This document shows, in pieces, positions 15,086 through 23,080 of a stretch of 64,000 nucleotides of DNA. The stretch lies in NCBI GenBank assembly GCA_963735465.1, contig CAVTLA010000001.1, positions 2,604,001 to 2,668,000 on the forward strand, written 5' to 3'. Both the position numbers and the translations under genes were made by a program. This DNA comes from DASZHJ01 sp963735465. Lineage in GTDB: Bacteria > Pseudomonadota > Alphaproteobacteria > ATCC43930 > CGMCC-115725. Positions within the stretch are counted from its first letter, which is position 1; each line of letters begins with the position of its first letter. The notes under the pieces were generated by a model, which made no database searches, was not told the origin of the DNA, and worked only from the letters and a program-made list of their open reading frames with translations.

Positions 15086-17902
15086 ATGCGATCGCTTACC
15101 ATGGCGCAGGTGCTGCTCGAGGAAGCGGAAGCGATCCACGACCCGGACCAACGCGGGCTCAGCGAGCTGCGCGACCTCAAGGAGAAGATCGCCCTCAAGG
15201 AGATCGAGCCGGACTCCGCGGAGGAATACGAGCAGATCTGTCACGTCTACGCCGAGCTGCAAAAGCACAACTCGGTGGCGCTCTGCCTGTCCGGCGGCGG
15301 CATCCGCAGCGCCACCTTCGGACTCGGCGTGCTGGAAGCGTTGGCGCGCCACGACCTGCTGAAGGAGTTCCACTACCTCTCCACGGTCTCCGGCGGCGGC
15401 TATATCGGCTCCTGGCTCTCGGCCTGGATCAGGCGTGACGGTCGCGACAGCGTCTTTCGCCAGCTTGGCGTAACGCGCAAGCAGATCGAGCAGCCCGCGG
15501 CACCGCCCGAGATTGTCCCCGATCGCGAGCCCCAGCCTCTCCACGCGTTGCGGGCGGACAGCAACTACCTCACACCCAAGCTCGGCCTGCTCTCCGCGGA
15601 TACCTGGACCGGGATCGCGCTCTATGTCCGCAATCTCCTGATGAACTGGGCCGTCATCGGCAGCTTCATTCTGGCGGCGGTGCTGTTGCCGCTTATCGTT
15701 GCCACCCTGCTCGGCCCCGTCGCCGATCAGAGACCCCTCGGCTGGGCAACGCTGGCCGCTGCGGCGATCCTGATCGTGGCGGCTTTGCGTATCATGGCGG
15801 CCAACCGACCCACCTGGGGACGGCAGAATATCGCGCAGACACCCTTCATTCAGCGGGACCTCTCGCCATTTTTCCTGGCCGCGATCGCTTGCGTCTTCGC
15901 GCTTCAGACCGGCATTGCCGATCCCGACCATCCCTGGCTGCTTTGGCCCCGCATCGGTCCACTCGCGTGTTTCCTTGCTCTCTTCGGATGTGGCGGCGCG
16001 GCGCTGTCGGTGCTCGGTTGGTTGTTGGGCGCCCGCCCGATGACGATGCCGGCCTCCGGCGAGTCATGCTGTCGACGGATTTGGGACGGTATCGCGACGG
16101 CGGTCGCCGGCGCGATCTTCGGCCTCATCGTCGCCGGTGGTGTCCTCCTCTATGCGAGGCTCGCCCATCAGCAGCACGCCAATGCGCGGCTCTGCGCCGT
16201 GGTCAGCCTCGTCATCGGTCCGCTCTGGATCCTCCAGGCCCAGGTGATCGGCGAGGCCTTCCTGGTCGGGCTGCGCAGCGGCGCCGCTCGCGGCGCGGAC
16301 GATCGGGAATGGCTCGCACGATCCGCCGGCTGGTACGGCGCTGCCGGGATCGGCTGGGCATTGTTCTGCGGGCTCGTGCTGACGGGCCCGGCGATCGTCG
16401 CCTGCCTGGGCGGAAAACTGCTCGCCTCGACCGGCGGCGTCAGCGGCCTGGTCACGACGCTGCTGGGCAAGAGCTCGCTCACCAAATTCCAGACCTCGTC
16501 GAAGATCCTTTCGGTCAACGTCATTCTCGCCGTGGCCGCGCCGGTCTTCGCGCTCTGCCTGGTCATCGGCCTTTCCTGGGCCGCGGCCTTGATCCTGTAC
16601 GATCAAGCCTCGGCGCACAGCATCGGCGCTCCCCTCGATGGCACCGTGCTGCCGCCGGTTCTCTGGCTGGCCGGTTTCGTCATCATCGGACTCATCACGT
16701 CGTTTTTCGTCAACATCAATCGTTTCTCGATGCATTCGGTCTATCGCAACCGGCTGATCCGCGCCTATCTCGGCGCATCCAATCCGGCGCGCCAGGAGAA
16801 GCAGCCGTCGAAGACGCTGAACCAGTTCACCGGCTTCGATCAGACCGACAACATCTGCATGTCTCATCTCTGGGCACCGAAAGCGGACGATGAGCACCGC
16901 GCTTTCCTGCACGTCGTCAATATGGCACTCAACGTCGTCTCCACCCGGAACCTGGCTTGGCAGGAGCGCAAGGCGGAGCCCTTCACCGCGACCGCGCTGC
17001 ATTCCGGCAGCGACCGTGTGGGCTTCCGCAAGACGGCCGACTACGCGCAGGACTTGTCGCTCGGCACCGCGATGGCGATCTCGGGCGCTGCGGCCAGCCC
17101 GAACATGGGCTACCACTCCTCGCCCTCTCTCACCTTTCTTCTCGCTCTATTCAACGTGCGGCTCGGCTGGTGGCTCGGCAATCCCGGCCCCGAGGGAAAA
17201 AAGAAACTGCCGATGAGCAAACCCGCGTTCCAGCTCGACGGCCCCAAGCTCAGCGCCTTGTGGCTTGCCCGAGAGGTATTCGGCCTCACCACCGACGACC
17301 AGGCCTTCGTCTATCTCTCCGACGGCGGCCATTTCGAGAATCTCGGGCTTTACGAAATGGTGCGGCGCCGCTGCCGCCTCATCGTCCTGAGCGACGCCGG
17401 CTGCGATCCGAATTTCGACTTCGAGGATCTCGGCAATGCCGTGCGCAAGATCCGCATCGATCTCGGCATCGAGATCAGCTTCTCGGGCGTGGAGGCCCTG
17501 CGCAAGCATCGCAGGCCGCCGGCAGACCAGAAGAACTGCTGCCCCGCGCCGGCGGCTTCCGATGCCGAGGCGTCGGGTCCGACGCCCTACTGGGCGATCG
17601 GTACCATCCTCTATCCGGAGGAAATTTCGCCGGGCGTTCCGTATCTCGGCCACATCCTCTACCTCAAGCCGGGTTTCTTCGAGGATGACCGCGAGCCCGC
17701 CGATGTCCGGAGCTACGCCAGAGCGAGCCAAACCTTCCCCCATGAATCCACCGCCGATCAGTGGTTCAGCGAGTCCCAATTCGAGAGCTACCGGGCGCTC
17801 GGCTTCCACATCATGGACGCCGCCATCACCCATCCTCCGGTCGTGCAGAAGCCGTTGCCCCACCGGCTCAGGGTGATCATCGACGCCCTGCGGTCGGCGT
17901 AG
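15086..17902 (+). CDS. Membrane-embedded patatin-like phospholipase
   Basis: A 938-residue protein with a divided patatin domain. The N-terminal part has the oxyanion hole SGGGIRS (residues 69-75) and the nucleophile in STVSGGGYIG (Ser102). The catalytic Asp lies far downstream in LSDGGHFENLGLYEM (about Asp746). Between them, residues about 180-550 hold 8-9 hydrophobic helices, then the conserved block FSMHSVYRNRLIRAYLG. This suggests an inner-membrane lipid acyl hydrolase with its active site on the cytoplasmic face, acting on membrane lipids. A GGGGGG element lies about 10 bases before the ATG. It is separated by 124 bp from the upstream phosphotransferase; functional linkage is unproven. 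Confidence 0.85.
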   Translation: MRSLTMAQVLLEEAEAIHDPDQRGLSELRDLKEKIALKEIEPDSAEEYEQICHVYAELQKHNSVALCLSGGGIRSATFGLGVLEALARHDLLKEFHYLSTVSGGGYIGSWLSAWIRRDGRDSVFRQLGVTRKQIEQPAAPPEIVPDREPQPLHALRADSNYLTPKLGLLSADTWTGIALYVRNLLMNWAVIGSFILAAVLLPLIVATLLGPVADQRPLGWATLAAAAILIVAALRIMAANRPTWGRQNIAQTPFIQRDLSPFFLAAIACVFALQTGIADPDHPWLLWPRIGPLACFLALFGCGGAALSVLGWLLGARPMTMPASGESCCRRIWDGIATAVAGAIFGLIVAGGVLLYARLAHQQHANARLCAVVSLVIGPLWILQAQVIGEAFLVGLRSGAARGADDREWLARSAGWYGAAGIGWALFCGLVLTGPAIVACLGGKLLASTGGVSGLVTTLLGKSSLTKFQTSSKILSVNVILAVAAPVFALCLVIGLSWAAALILYDQASAHSIGAPLDGTVLPPVLWLAGFVIIGLITSFFVNINRFSMHSVYRNRLIRAYLGASNPARQEKQPSKTLNQFTGFDQTDNICMSHLWAPKADDEHRAFLHVVNMALNVVSTRNLAWQERKAEPFTATALHSGSDRVGFRKTADYAQDLSLGTAMAISGAAASPNMGYHSSPSLTFLLALFNVRLGWWLGNPGPEGKKKLPMSKPAFQLDGPKLSALWLAREVFGLTTDDQAFVYLSDGGHFENLGLYEMVRRRCRLIVLSDAGCDPNFDFEDLGNAVRKIRIDLGIEISFSGVEALRKHRRPPADQKNCCPAPAASDAEASGPTPYWAIGTILYPEEISPGVPYLGHILYLKPGFFEDDREPADVRSYARASQTFPHESTADQWFSESQFESYRALGFHIMDAAITHPPVVQKPLPHRLRVIIDALRSA

Positions 17903-17931
17903 CGCTGCCTGCAGCCACAACATTATTGTTC

Positions 17932-17961
17932 TTGATTTGTTCACCGACCGGAGCCTACTCT
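17932..17961 (+). promoter_or_regulatory. Putative promoter giving a leaderless radical-SAM mRNA
   Basis: TTGATT (17932-17937), an 18-bp spacer, then TACTCT (17956-17961). The ATG at 17969 is seven bases after the -10 element, so transcription would start at the start codon. No Shine-Dalgarno sequence lies upstream. Moderate motif match. Confidence 0.38.
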
Positions 17962-17968
17962 GCGCTCC

Positions 17969-19051
17969 ATGGATACAGTTCCGTTGCAGCCACGAAAGGG
18001 CCGCGGCGCCGTCGGTAATTCGACCGGGCGCTTCGAGGCCGCCGTGCGCGAGGCCGTCGACGATGGCTGGGGCAGCGCGGACGAGGAGCCGTTGCCCCTC
18101 GATACCACCTATACCAAGGACACCGCGCGCACGATCATCGCGCGGAACGACAGCCCCGACATCCCCTTCGACCGCTCGATCAACCCCTATCGCGGCTGCG
18201 AGCACGGCTGCATCTACTGTTTCGCCCGGCCGACCCACGCCTATCTGGGATTGTCGCCGGGCCTCGATTTCGAGAGCCGGATCTTCGTCAAGGAGGACGC
18301 GCCCAAGCTGCTGGTGGCTGAGCTCTCGAAGCCGGGCTACGCCTGCGACACGATGGCGCTCGGCTCGAACACCGATCCCTATCAGCCGATCGAGCGCAAG
18401 CTGCAGATCACCCGGCGCATCCTCGAGGTGCTCAGGGATTTCCGCCACCCCGTGGGCGTGGTGACGAAGTCGGCCCTGGTGGCCCGCGACATCGACATCC
18501 TGGCGGAGATGGCCCGCGATCAGCTCGCCACCGTCGCGGTCTCCGTCACCACCCTCGACCGCACGCTCGCGCGCAAGATGGAGCCCCGGGCGGCGACGCC
18601 CGAGCGGCGCCTGGAGACCATCGCGGCGCTCGCGGCGGCGGGGATCCCCGTCACCGTCATGAGCTCGCCGATGATCCCGGCGCTCAACGACATGGAGATG
18701 GAGCGCATCCTGGAGGCGGGCGCCGAGCGCGGCGCCACCGGCGCCGGCTACACGCTGGTGCGGGTGCCCCTGGAGATCAAAGGGCTGGTCGAGGAGTGGC
18801 TCGACACCCACGCGCCCGGCAAGGCCAAGCACGTGATGTCGCTCCTCAAGGACACCCACGGCGGCAAGCCCTATACCTCGCAATGGGGCGTGCGCATGCG
18901 CGGCACCGGCCCCTATGCCGAGATGCTGCGCCTCCGGTTCGAGCGCGCCTGCAAGCGCCTCAAGCTCAACGAGCGCCGCGGCGTCTGGCGCCTCGATCCC
19001 TCCAAGTTCCGGCGCCCACCGCAGCCGGGGGATCAGCTCAGCCTGCTGTAG
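17969..19051 (+). CDS. PA0069-family radical SAM protein
   Basis: A 360-residue radical S-adenosylmethionine protein resembling the spore photoproduct lyase (SplB) branch. The cluster motif CEHGCIYCFARPTH carries CxxxCxxC. It is preceded by FDRSINPYRG and followed by ALGSNTDPYQPIERK and KSALVARDIDIL, the signature blocks of the PA0069 family. The N-terminus PLQPRKGRGAVGNSTGRFE is also typical. It should bind [4Fe-4S] and generate a 5'-deoxyadenosyl radical. The substrate is unknown; a DNA or RNA repair role has been proposed only by similarity to SplB. It stands alone on the + strand with a possible leaderless promoter. Confidence 0.9.
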   Translation: MDTVPLQPRKGRGAVGNSTGRFEAAVREAVDDGWGSADEEPLPLDTTYTKDTARTIIARNDSPDIPFDRSINPYRGCEHGCIYCFARPTHAYLGLSPGLDFESRIFVKEDAPKLLVAELSKPGYACDTMALGSNTDPYQPIERKLQITRRILEVLRDFRHPVGVVTKSALVARDIDILAEMARDQLATVAVSVTTLDRTLARKMEPRAATPERRLETIAALAAAGIPVTVMSSPMIPALNDMEMERILEAGAERGATGAGYTLVRVPLEIKGLVEEWLDTHAPGKAKHVMSLLKDTHGGKPYTSQWGVRMRGTGPYAEMLRLRFERACKRLKLNERRGVWRLDPSKFRRPPQPGDQLSLL

Positions 19052-19198
19052 CCGGCCATCGGCGATGGCGCTGTCCGCCCCGGCGGACACGGCTCAGCGC
19101 AAAAATGCGACAACGATAGAGAATTTGGGCATGGTCCGATCTATCTGACCGGAGCGTGCCTGATCGCGCGCGCCGCCTCGGAGGGAGCCGTCGGACGC

Positions 19199-19882
19199 AT
19201 GAGCCACAACTTCGCCAACGCCGCCCTCAACTCGTTCCTGCTGGTCTACGCGGCGCTGTTCCCGATCGTGAACCCGCTGAGCGGCGCGCCGGTCTTTCTC
19301 ATCATCACGCGGCACGTCTCGCGGCCGATCCGGCACAAGCTGGCGGCCGGCGTCGCCATCAACGGCTTCCTGCTGCTGCTGGGCTCGCTGCTGGTGGGCT
19401 CCCACGTCCTGGAGTTCTTCGGCATCACCCTGCCGGTGGTGCGGGTCGCCGGCGGCCTGGTGGTGTCTGTCATGGGCTGGAAGCTGCTCAACGAGAGCGG
19501 CGATCCCGACACCGACGAGCGCCAATCCGCCGCCCCGCCCTCCAAGACCGAGCCGGCACCCGATGCTTTCTACCCCCTTACCATGCCGCTGACAGTGGGG
19601 CCGGGATCGATGACGGTGGCGATCACCCTCGGCAGCCAGCGGCCGCAGGCGGCGCAGAGCCTGGGTGACCTCGCGGTGATCGGTGGCGGCGCCGTCGCCG
19701 GCCTCCTCGCGATCGCCGCAACCATCTACGTCTGCTACCGCTTCGCCGAGAACATCGAAACCATCCTCGGCAAGACCGGCACCAATGTGCTGGTGCGGCT
19801 CTCCGCCTTCATCCTGCTGTGCATCGGTATCGAGATCATCTGGACCGGCGTCAGCGATCTCGTGAACTCGCTGCGGAGCTAG
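19199..19882 (+). CDS. MarC family integral membrane protein
   Basis: A 227-residue protein with six predicted membrane helices and family motifs: LFPIVNPLSGAPVFLIIT in the first helix pair, VRVAGGLVVSVMGWKLL, FYPLTMPLTVGPGSMTVAI (the conserved FxPLTxPxxxGPG repeat) and the C-terminal LSAFILLCIGIEIIWTG. MarC (UPF0056) proteins are multi-pass inner-membrane proteins of unknown transport function; the old link to antibiotic resistance has not held up. GGAGGGAG lies about 12 bases before the ATG. Its stop codon overlaps the stop of the convergent hydrolase gene within CTAG (19879-19882). Confidence 0.9.
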   Translation: MSHNFANAALNSFLLVYAALFPIVNPLSGAPVFLIITRHVSRPIRHKLAAGVAINGFLLLLGSLLVGSHVLEFFGITLPVVRVAGGLVVSVMGWKLLNESGDPDTDERQSAAPPSKTEPAPDAFYPLTMPLTVGPGSMTVAITLGSQRPQAAQSLGDLAVIGGGAVAGLLAIAATIYVCYRFAENIETILGKTGTNVLVRLSAFILLCIGIEIIWTGVSDLVNSLRS

Positions 19883-20646
19883 GCGCTTCCGCGGATGCGC
19901 GGACGCCGACCTTCGTAGGGCCGCCACGTCGCCTCCGGCTGCGCCAGCCGGTCGGCGAGGATGAGCAGCACCTCGGGATTGCTGGGGAGCGTGCTGTGGT
20001 TGCCGCGGACCTCGATGTTCTCGCGCCGCGGCCCCGGCAGCTCCAGGCAGCTCTGCCAGGCGACGATGCCGTCGTCGCGGGTGTAGAGCGCGCTGACGGG
20101 AATGGAGTCCGGCGGCGGCCGGTTCACCTCGGCAAGATCCCAGCCCAGCGCCGTGCGGTGAAAGCGCGCCAGCAGGCGGAAGAACACGTCGAGGCTGGTG
20201 GCGGTGGGAAGCTTCGCCGGACTTCCCATCATCACCACCTGGCGCACCTCGGCGGGAAATTTCTTGGCGAGGTCCCGCGCCAGCACCCCGCCGAGGCTGT
20301 GCCCCACCAGAGTCACCGGACGGCCATGCCGCCGGTGGATCTCGTGCAGGCGCCGCTCGATCGACGCCAGCACCCGATCCGTCGGGCCCCAGTTCACGCC
20401 CATTCCCCAGCCATAGACCACGTAGCCGAGCCGGCCCAGGAAGGTCCGGAGATAGCGGGTGCGGCCGTCGTTGGTGAGGAAGCCCGGCAGCACGAAGACG
20501 GGATGCCCATCGCCCCGCGGCGCCGCCTGCAGCGCCGGCAGGCGCGCCAGGCGCGGCCGCGGCGTCAGAAGCGCGCGGACCTCCCGCAGCAGGCGCTGCT
20601 TCGGCGGCGGCGCGATCCGCCCGTCGAGGAATGGAAGCTCAGTCAT
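19879..20646 (-). CDS. Alpha/beta-fold hydrolase
   Basis: A 255-residue esterase/lipase-like protein: VFVLPGFLTNDGRTRYL after strand 3 (oxyanion region), the nucleophile elbow LVGHSLGGVLARDL, an acid candidate in ALYTRDDGIV, and the catalytic His in RGNHSTLPSNPEV. No signal peptide is apparent, so it is probably cytoplasmic or peripheral. The ATG at 20646 is supported by an AAGCGAG purine stretch just upstream. An acyl ester substrate is likely but unidentified. It is convergent with the MarC gene, their stop codons sharing CTAG. Confidence 0.85.
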   Translation of the reverse strand: MTELPFLDGRIAPPPKQRLLREVRALLTPRPRLARLPALQAAPRGDGHPVFVLPGFLTNDGRTRYLRTFLGRLGYVVYGWGMGVNWGPTDRVLASIERRLHEIHRRHGRPVTLVGHSLGGVLARDLAKKFPAEVRQVVMMGSPAKLPTATSLDVFFRLLARFHRTALGWDLAEVNRPPPDSIPVSALYTRDDGIVAWQSCLELPGPRRENIEVRGNHSTLPSNPEVLLILADRLAQPEATWRPYEGRRPRIRGSA

Positions 20647-20762
20647 CTCGCTTAACCATGTCGCCGATGTGGCGTCCCTTGTGGCCGACAATGATGACGA
20701 ATCGAGGGCACCCGGTCGAGACGCGCTTGTCAGGCCGACGGCATCGTGCTGCCCTGCCGCCC

Positions 20763-21275
20763 ATGGAAGACGGCTCTGCGGATTCCGGCCTCACGATCGC
20801 GCTCGCGGGCGAGAGCGATGTGGACGGCATTCTGGCGCTGCAGGACCGCAATCAACCCGGCCGAGGCGGCACGCTCACCGCGGCGCTGCCGCGCGCGCGG
20901 ATCCTGGCAATGCTCGGGGATCTGCCGCTGATCGTGGCGCGGCGCGGCGATCGCGTCGTCGGCTTCCTGCTGACCGCGTCGAAACCCCTGGTCGCCGACG
21001 TTCCCGTCATCCAGGCCATGTTGGCGGCCTATGGTGGCGCGGCGGACGCCTATGTCTACGGACCGATCGTCGTCGACGAGTCGGAGCGCGGTCGCGGCGT
21101 GGCGCAGCGGATGTTCGCGGCGCTGAAAGGGCGTCTGCCCGGACGCGAGGGCGTGCTGCTGATCCGCGCCGACAACGCACCATCGCTGCGCGCCCACGAA
21201 AAAATGGGCGCGCGGGTGCGCGGAACATTCATCCACAACGGATTCTCGTTCTTCGTTCTCTCCTATCTCGGGTAA
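20763..21275 (+). CDS. GNAT family N-acetyltransferase
   Basis: A 170-residue acetyltransferase-fold protein. It begins LTIALAGESDVDGILALQ, has the acetyl-CoA pocket VYGPIVVDESERGRGVAQRMF (motif A, R/QxxGxG-like ERGRGVA) and the C-terminal LLIRADNAPSLRAHEKMGARV strand-helix. The acceptor is unknown. I placed the start at the ATG giving the normal GNAT length; longer in-frame starts at 20691/20694 would add a non-conserved tail. It ends 9 bp before rnhB, and its stop codon overlaps the -10-like TAAAAT in front of rnhB. Confidence 0.83.
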   Translation: MEDGSADSGLTIALAGESDVDGILALQDRNQPGRGGTLTAALPRARILAMLGDLPLIVARRGDRVVGFLLTASKPLVADVPVIQAMLAAYGGAADAYVYGPIVVDESERGRGVAQRMFAALKGRLPGREGVLLIRADNAPSLRAHEKMGARVRGTFIHNGFSFFVLSYLG

Positions 21276-21278
21276 AAT
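21273..21278 (+). promoter_or_regulatory. -10 element of a putative leaderless rnhB promoter
   Basis: TAAAAT matches TATAAT at five of six positions. Exactly six bases separate it from the rnhB ATG at 21285, placing transcription start at the A of ATG. The -35 region is weak (TTCTTC at about 18 bp). There is no Shine-Dalgarno sequence. Confidence 0.38.
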
Positions 21279-21284
21279 CGCGCG

Positions 21285-21908
21285 ATGCCAGACTTCGCGC
21301 TCGAATCGGGGATCGAGGGACTCGTCTGCGGCATCGACGAAGTCGGCCGTGGGCCGCTCGCCGGCCCGGTGGTGGCGGCGGCGGTGATCCTCGATCGCCG
21401 GCGCCTGCCGCGTGCCCTGCGCCGCGGGCTCGATGATTCGAAGAAGCTGGCGCCGGAGGCGCGGGAGGAATTCGCGGTCCTGCTGCGGCGCTGCGCCGTC
21501 ATCGGCCTCGGCGCCGCCAGCGTCGCCGAGATCGACCGCGTCAACATTCTGCAGGCGACGTTCCTCGCCATGCGCCGGGCGCTGCGGGCGCTGCCGATGG
21601 CGCCCGTCGCCGCCCTGGTGGACGGCAATTGCGACCCGCGGCTGCCCTGCCCAGCCCACCCCGTCATCGGCGGCGACGGCCTCTCGCTCTCGATCGCCGC
21701 CGCCTCGGTCATCGCGAAAGTCGCCCGGGACCGCCTGATGCGGTGCCTGGCGGCGCGCTACGACGGCTATGGCTGGACCACCAACGTCGGCTACGGGACC
21801 GCCGAGCACCGGGCAGCCATTGTGCGTCTGGGCCTCACGCCCCACCACCGCTTGTCGTTTCAGCCCAGCCGCGACCTCTTCGGGTACGACGCGAACGAAT
21901 CCCCTTAA
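21285..21908 (+). CDS. rnhB: Ribonuclease HII
   Basis: A 207-residue type 2 RNase H that cuts RNA in RNA-DNA hybrids and incises single ribonucleotides in DNA. VCGIDEVGRGPLAGPV contains the metal-binding Asp18-Glu19; DDSKKL and the later VDGNC and SIAAASVIAKVARDR blocks are all present, as is the C-terminal YGTAEH. The length is normal. The start has no Shine-Dalgarno sequence but has a -10-like TAAAAT six bases upstream, so translation may be leaderless. The next gene is ccrM, 76 bp downstream, matching the rnhB-ccrM order common in Alphaproteobacteria. Confidence 0.95.
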   Translation: MPDFALESGIEGLVCGIDEVGRGPLAGPVVAAAVILDRRRLPRALRRGLDDSKKLAPEAREEFAVLLRRCAVIGLGAASVAEIDRVNILQATFLAMRRALRALPMAPVAALVDGNCDPRLPCPAHPVIGGDGLSLSIAAASVIAKVARDRLMRCLAARYDGYGWTTNVGYGTAEHRAAIVRLGLTPHHRLSFQPSRDLFGYDANESP

Positions 21909-21972
21909 CTTATTGACTCAACAATCTTATTGACGTGTCGAGTCGGCTGACTCACAGTGCGCCCTTCGAGTC
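21909..21972 (+). promoter_or_regulatory. ccrM leader with four GANTC sites and a 9-bp direct repeat
   Basis: Between rnhB and ccrM lie GACTC (21915-21919), GAGTC (21940-21944), GACTC (21949-21953) and GAGTC (21968-21972), all GANTC, the site methylated by CcrM. CTTATTGAC occurs twice (21909-21917 and 21926-21934), starts 17 bp apart; TTGACT and TTGACG inside these repeats could be -35 elements, but no good -10 is evident. In Caulobacter the ccrM leader also carries GANTC sites that feed back on its own transcription; the same logic is inferred here. Confidence 0.6.
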
Positions 21973-21984
21973 CGGGGGAGCGCA

Positions 21985-23080
21985 ATGGGGGATCTCGTCA
22001 CGTTCCGCGACAACGCCGTGGTCACTGGCGACTGCATCGAAGTGATGCGTCGTCTGCCGGAGGCCTCCGTCGATCTCGTCTTCGCCGACCCGCCCTACAA
22101 TCTCCAGCTCAGCGGCGAGCTCAGGCGGCCGAACAACAGCAAGGTCGACGGCGTCGACGACGCCTGGGACAAGTTCACTGACTTCGCCGAGTACGACCGC
22201 TTCACCCGCGACTGGCTCGCCGCCGCCCGCCGGCTCCTGAAGCCTGACGGCGCGCTCTGGGTGATCGGCAGCTATCACAACATCTATCGCGTCGGTGCCA
22301 TCCTGCAGGACCTCGGCTACTGGATGCTGAACGACATCGTCTGGCGCAAGACCAACCCGATGCCGAACTTCCGCGGCCGCCGCTTCACCAACGCCCACGA
22401 GACGCTGCTGTGGTGCGCCCGCGCGCAGGAGTCCCGCTACACAGTTCAACTACGAGAGCATGAAGGCGCTGAACGAGGAGCTGCAGATGCGCAGCGACTG
22501 GCTGATCCCGCTCTGCAGCGGGCCGGAGCGCCTGAAGGGCGAGGACGGCAAGAAGGCGCATCCGACCCAGAAGCCCGAGGCGCTGCTGCATCGCGTGCTC
22601 CTCGCCTCCACCAAGCCCGGCGATCTCGTGCTCGACCCCTTCTTCGGCACCGGCACCAGCGGCGCCGTCGCGAAGCGGCTCGGCCGGCGCTACATCGGCA
22701 TCGAGCGCGATGCGGAGTATGCGAAGCTGGCCCGCGAGCGCATCCGCGCGGTTATCCCCGCGGAAATCGACGCGGTGAGCACGCCCCAGAAGCGCGAGGA
22801 GCCGCGCATTCCCTTCGGCACGCTGGTCGAGCGCGGCCTCCTCAAGCCCGGCGACGTGCTCTTCGACGAGCGCCGGCGCTGGACCGCCAAGGTGCGCGCC
22901 GACGGCACGCTGATCTCCGCCGACGCCCGCGGCTCGATCCACCAGGTCGGCGCCCAGGTGCAGGGCGCGCCGGCCTGCAACGGCTGGGCCTTCTGGTACG
23001 TCGAGCGCCAGGGCGCGCCGGTGCCGATCGAGTATTTCCGCCAGCAGGTACGCTCGGAGATGAGCGGCGGGAGCGCTTAA
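21985..23080 (+). CDS. ccrM: CcrM-type GANTC adenine methyltransferase (frameshifted)
   Basis: A beta-class DNA N6-adenine methyltransferase: motif IV FADPPYNLQL comes before the SAM motif LDPFFGTGTSGAVAKRLG, then YIGIE. The C-terminal domain (RGSIHQVGAQVQGAPACNGW) is diagnostic of CcrM, the cell-cycle methyltransferase that re-methylates GANTC after replication. The frame breaks after SRYT at about 22443: dropping one base (G22444) restores TNAHETLLW...SRYT-FNYESMKALNEELQMRSDW, continuous with the rest of the family. The gene is otherwise full length (about 364 residues once repaired), so sequencing error is likelier than decay. GGGGGAG precedes the ATG. It abuts the mutY stop with no gap. 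Confidence 0.9.

Noticed and set aside
19073..19088. GTCCGC/GCGGAC hairpin after the radical SAM gene as terminator
   Set aside because: Short stem, four-base loop, no T-run; not distinguishable from chance in GC-rich DNA.
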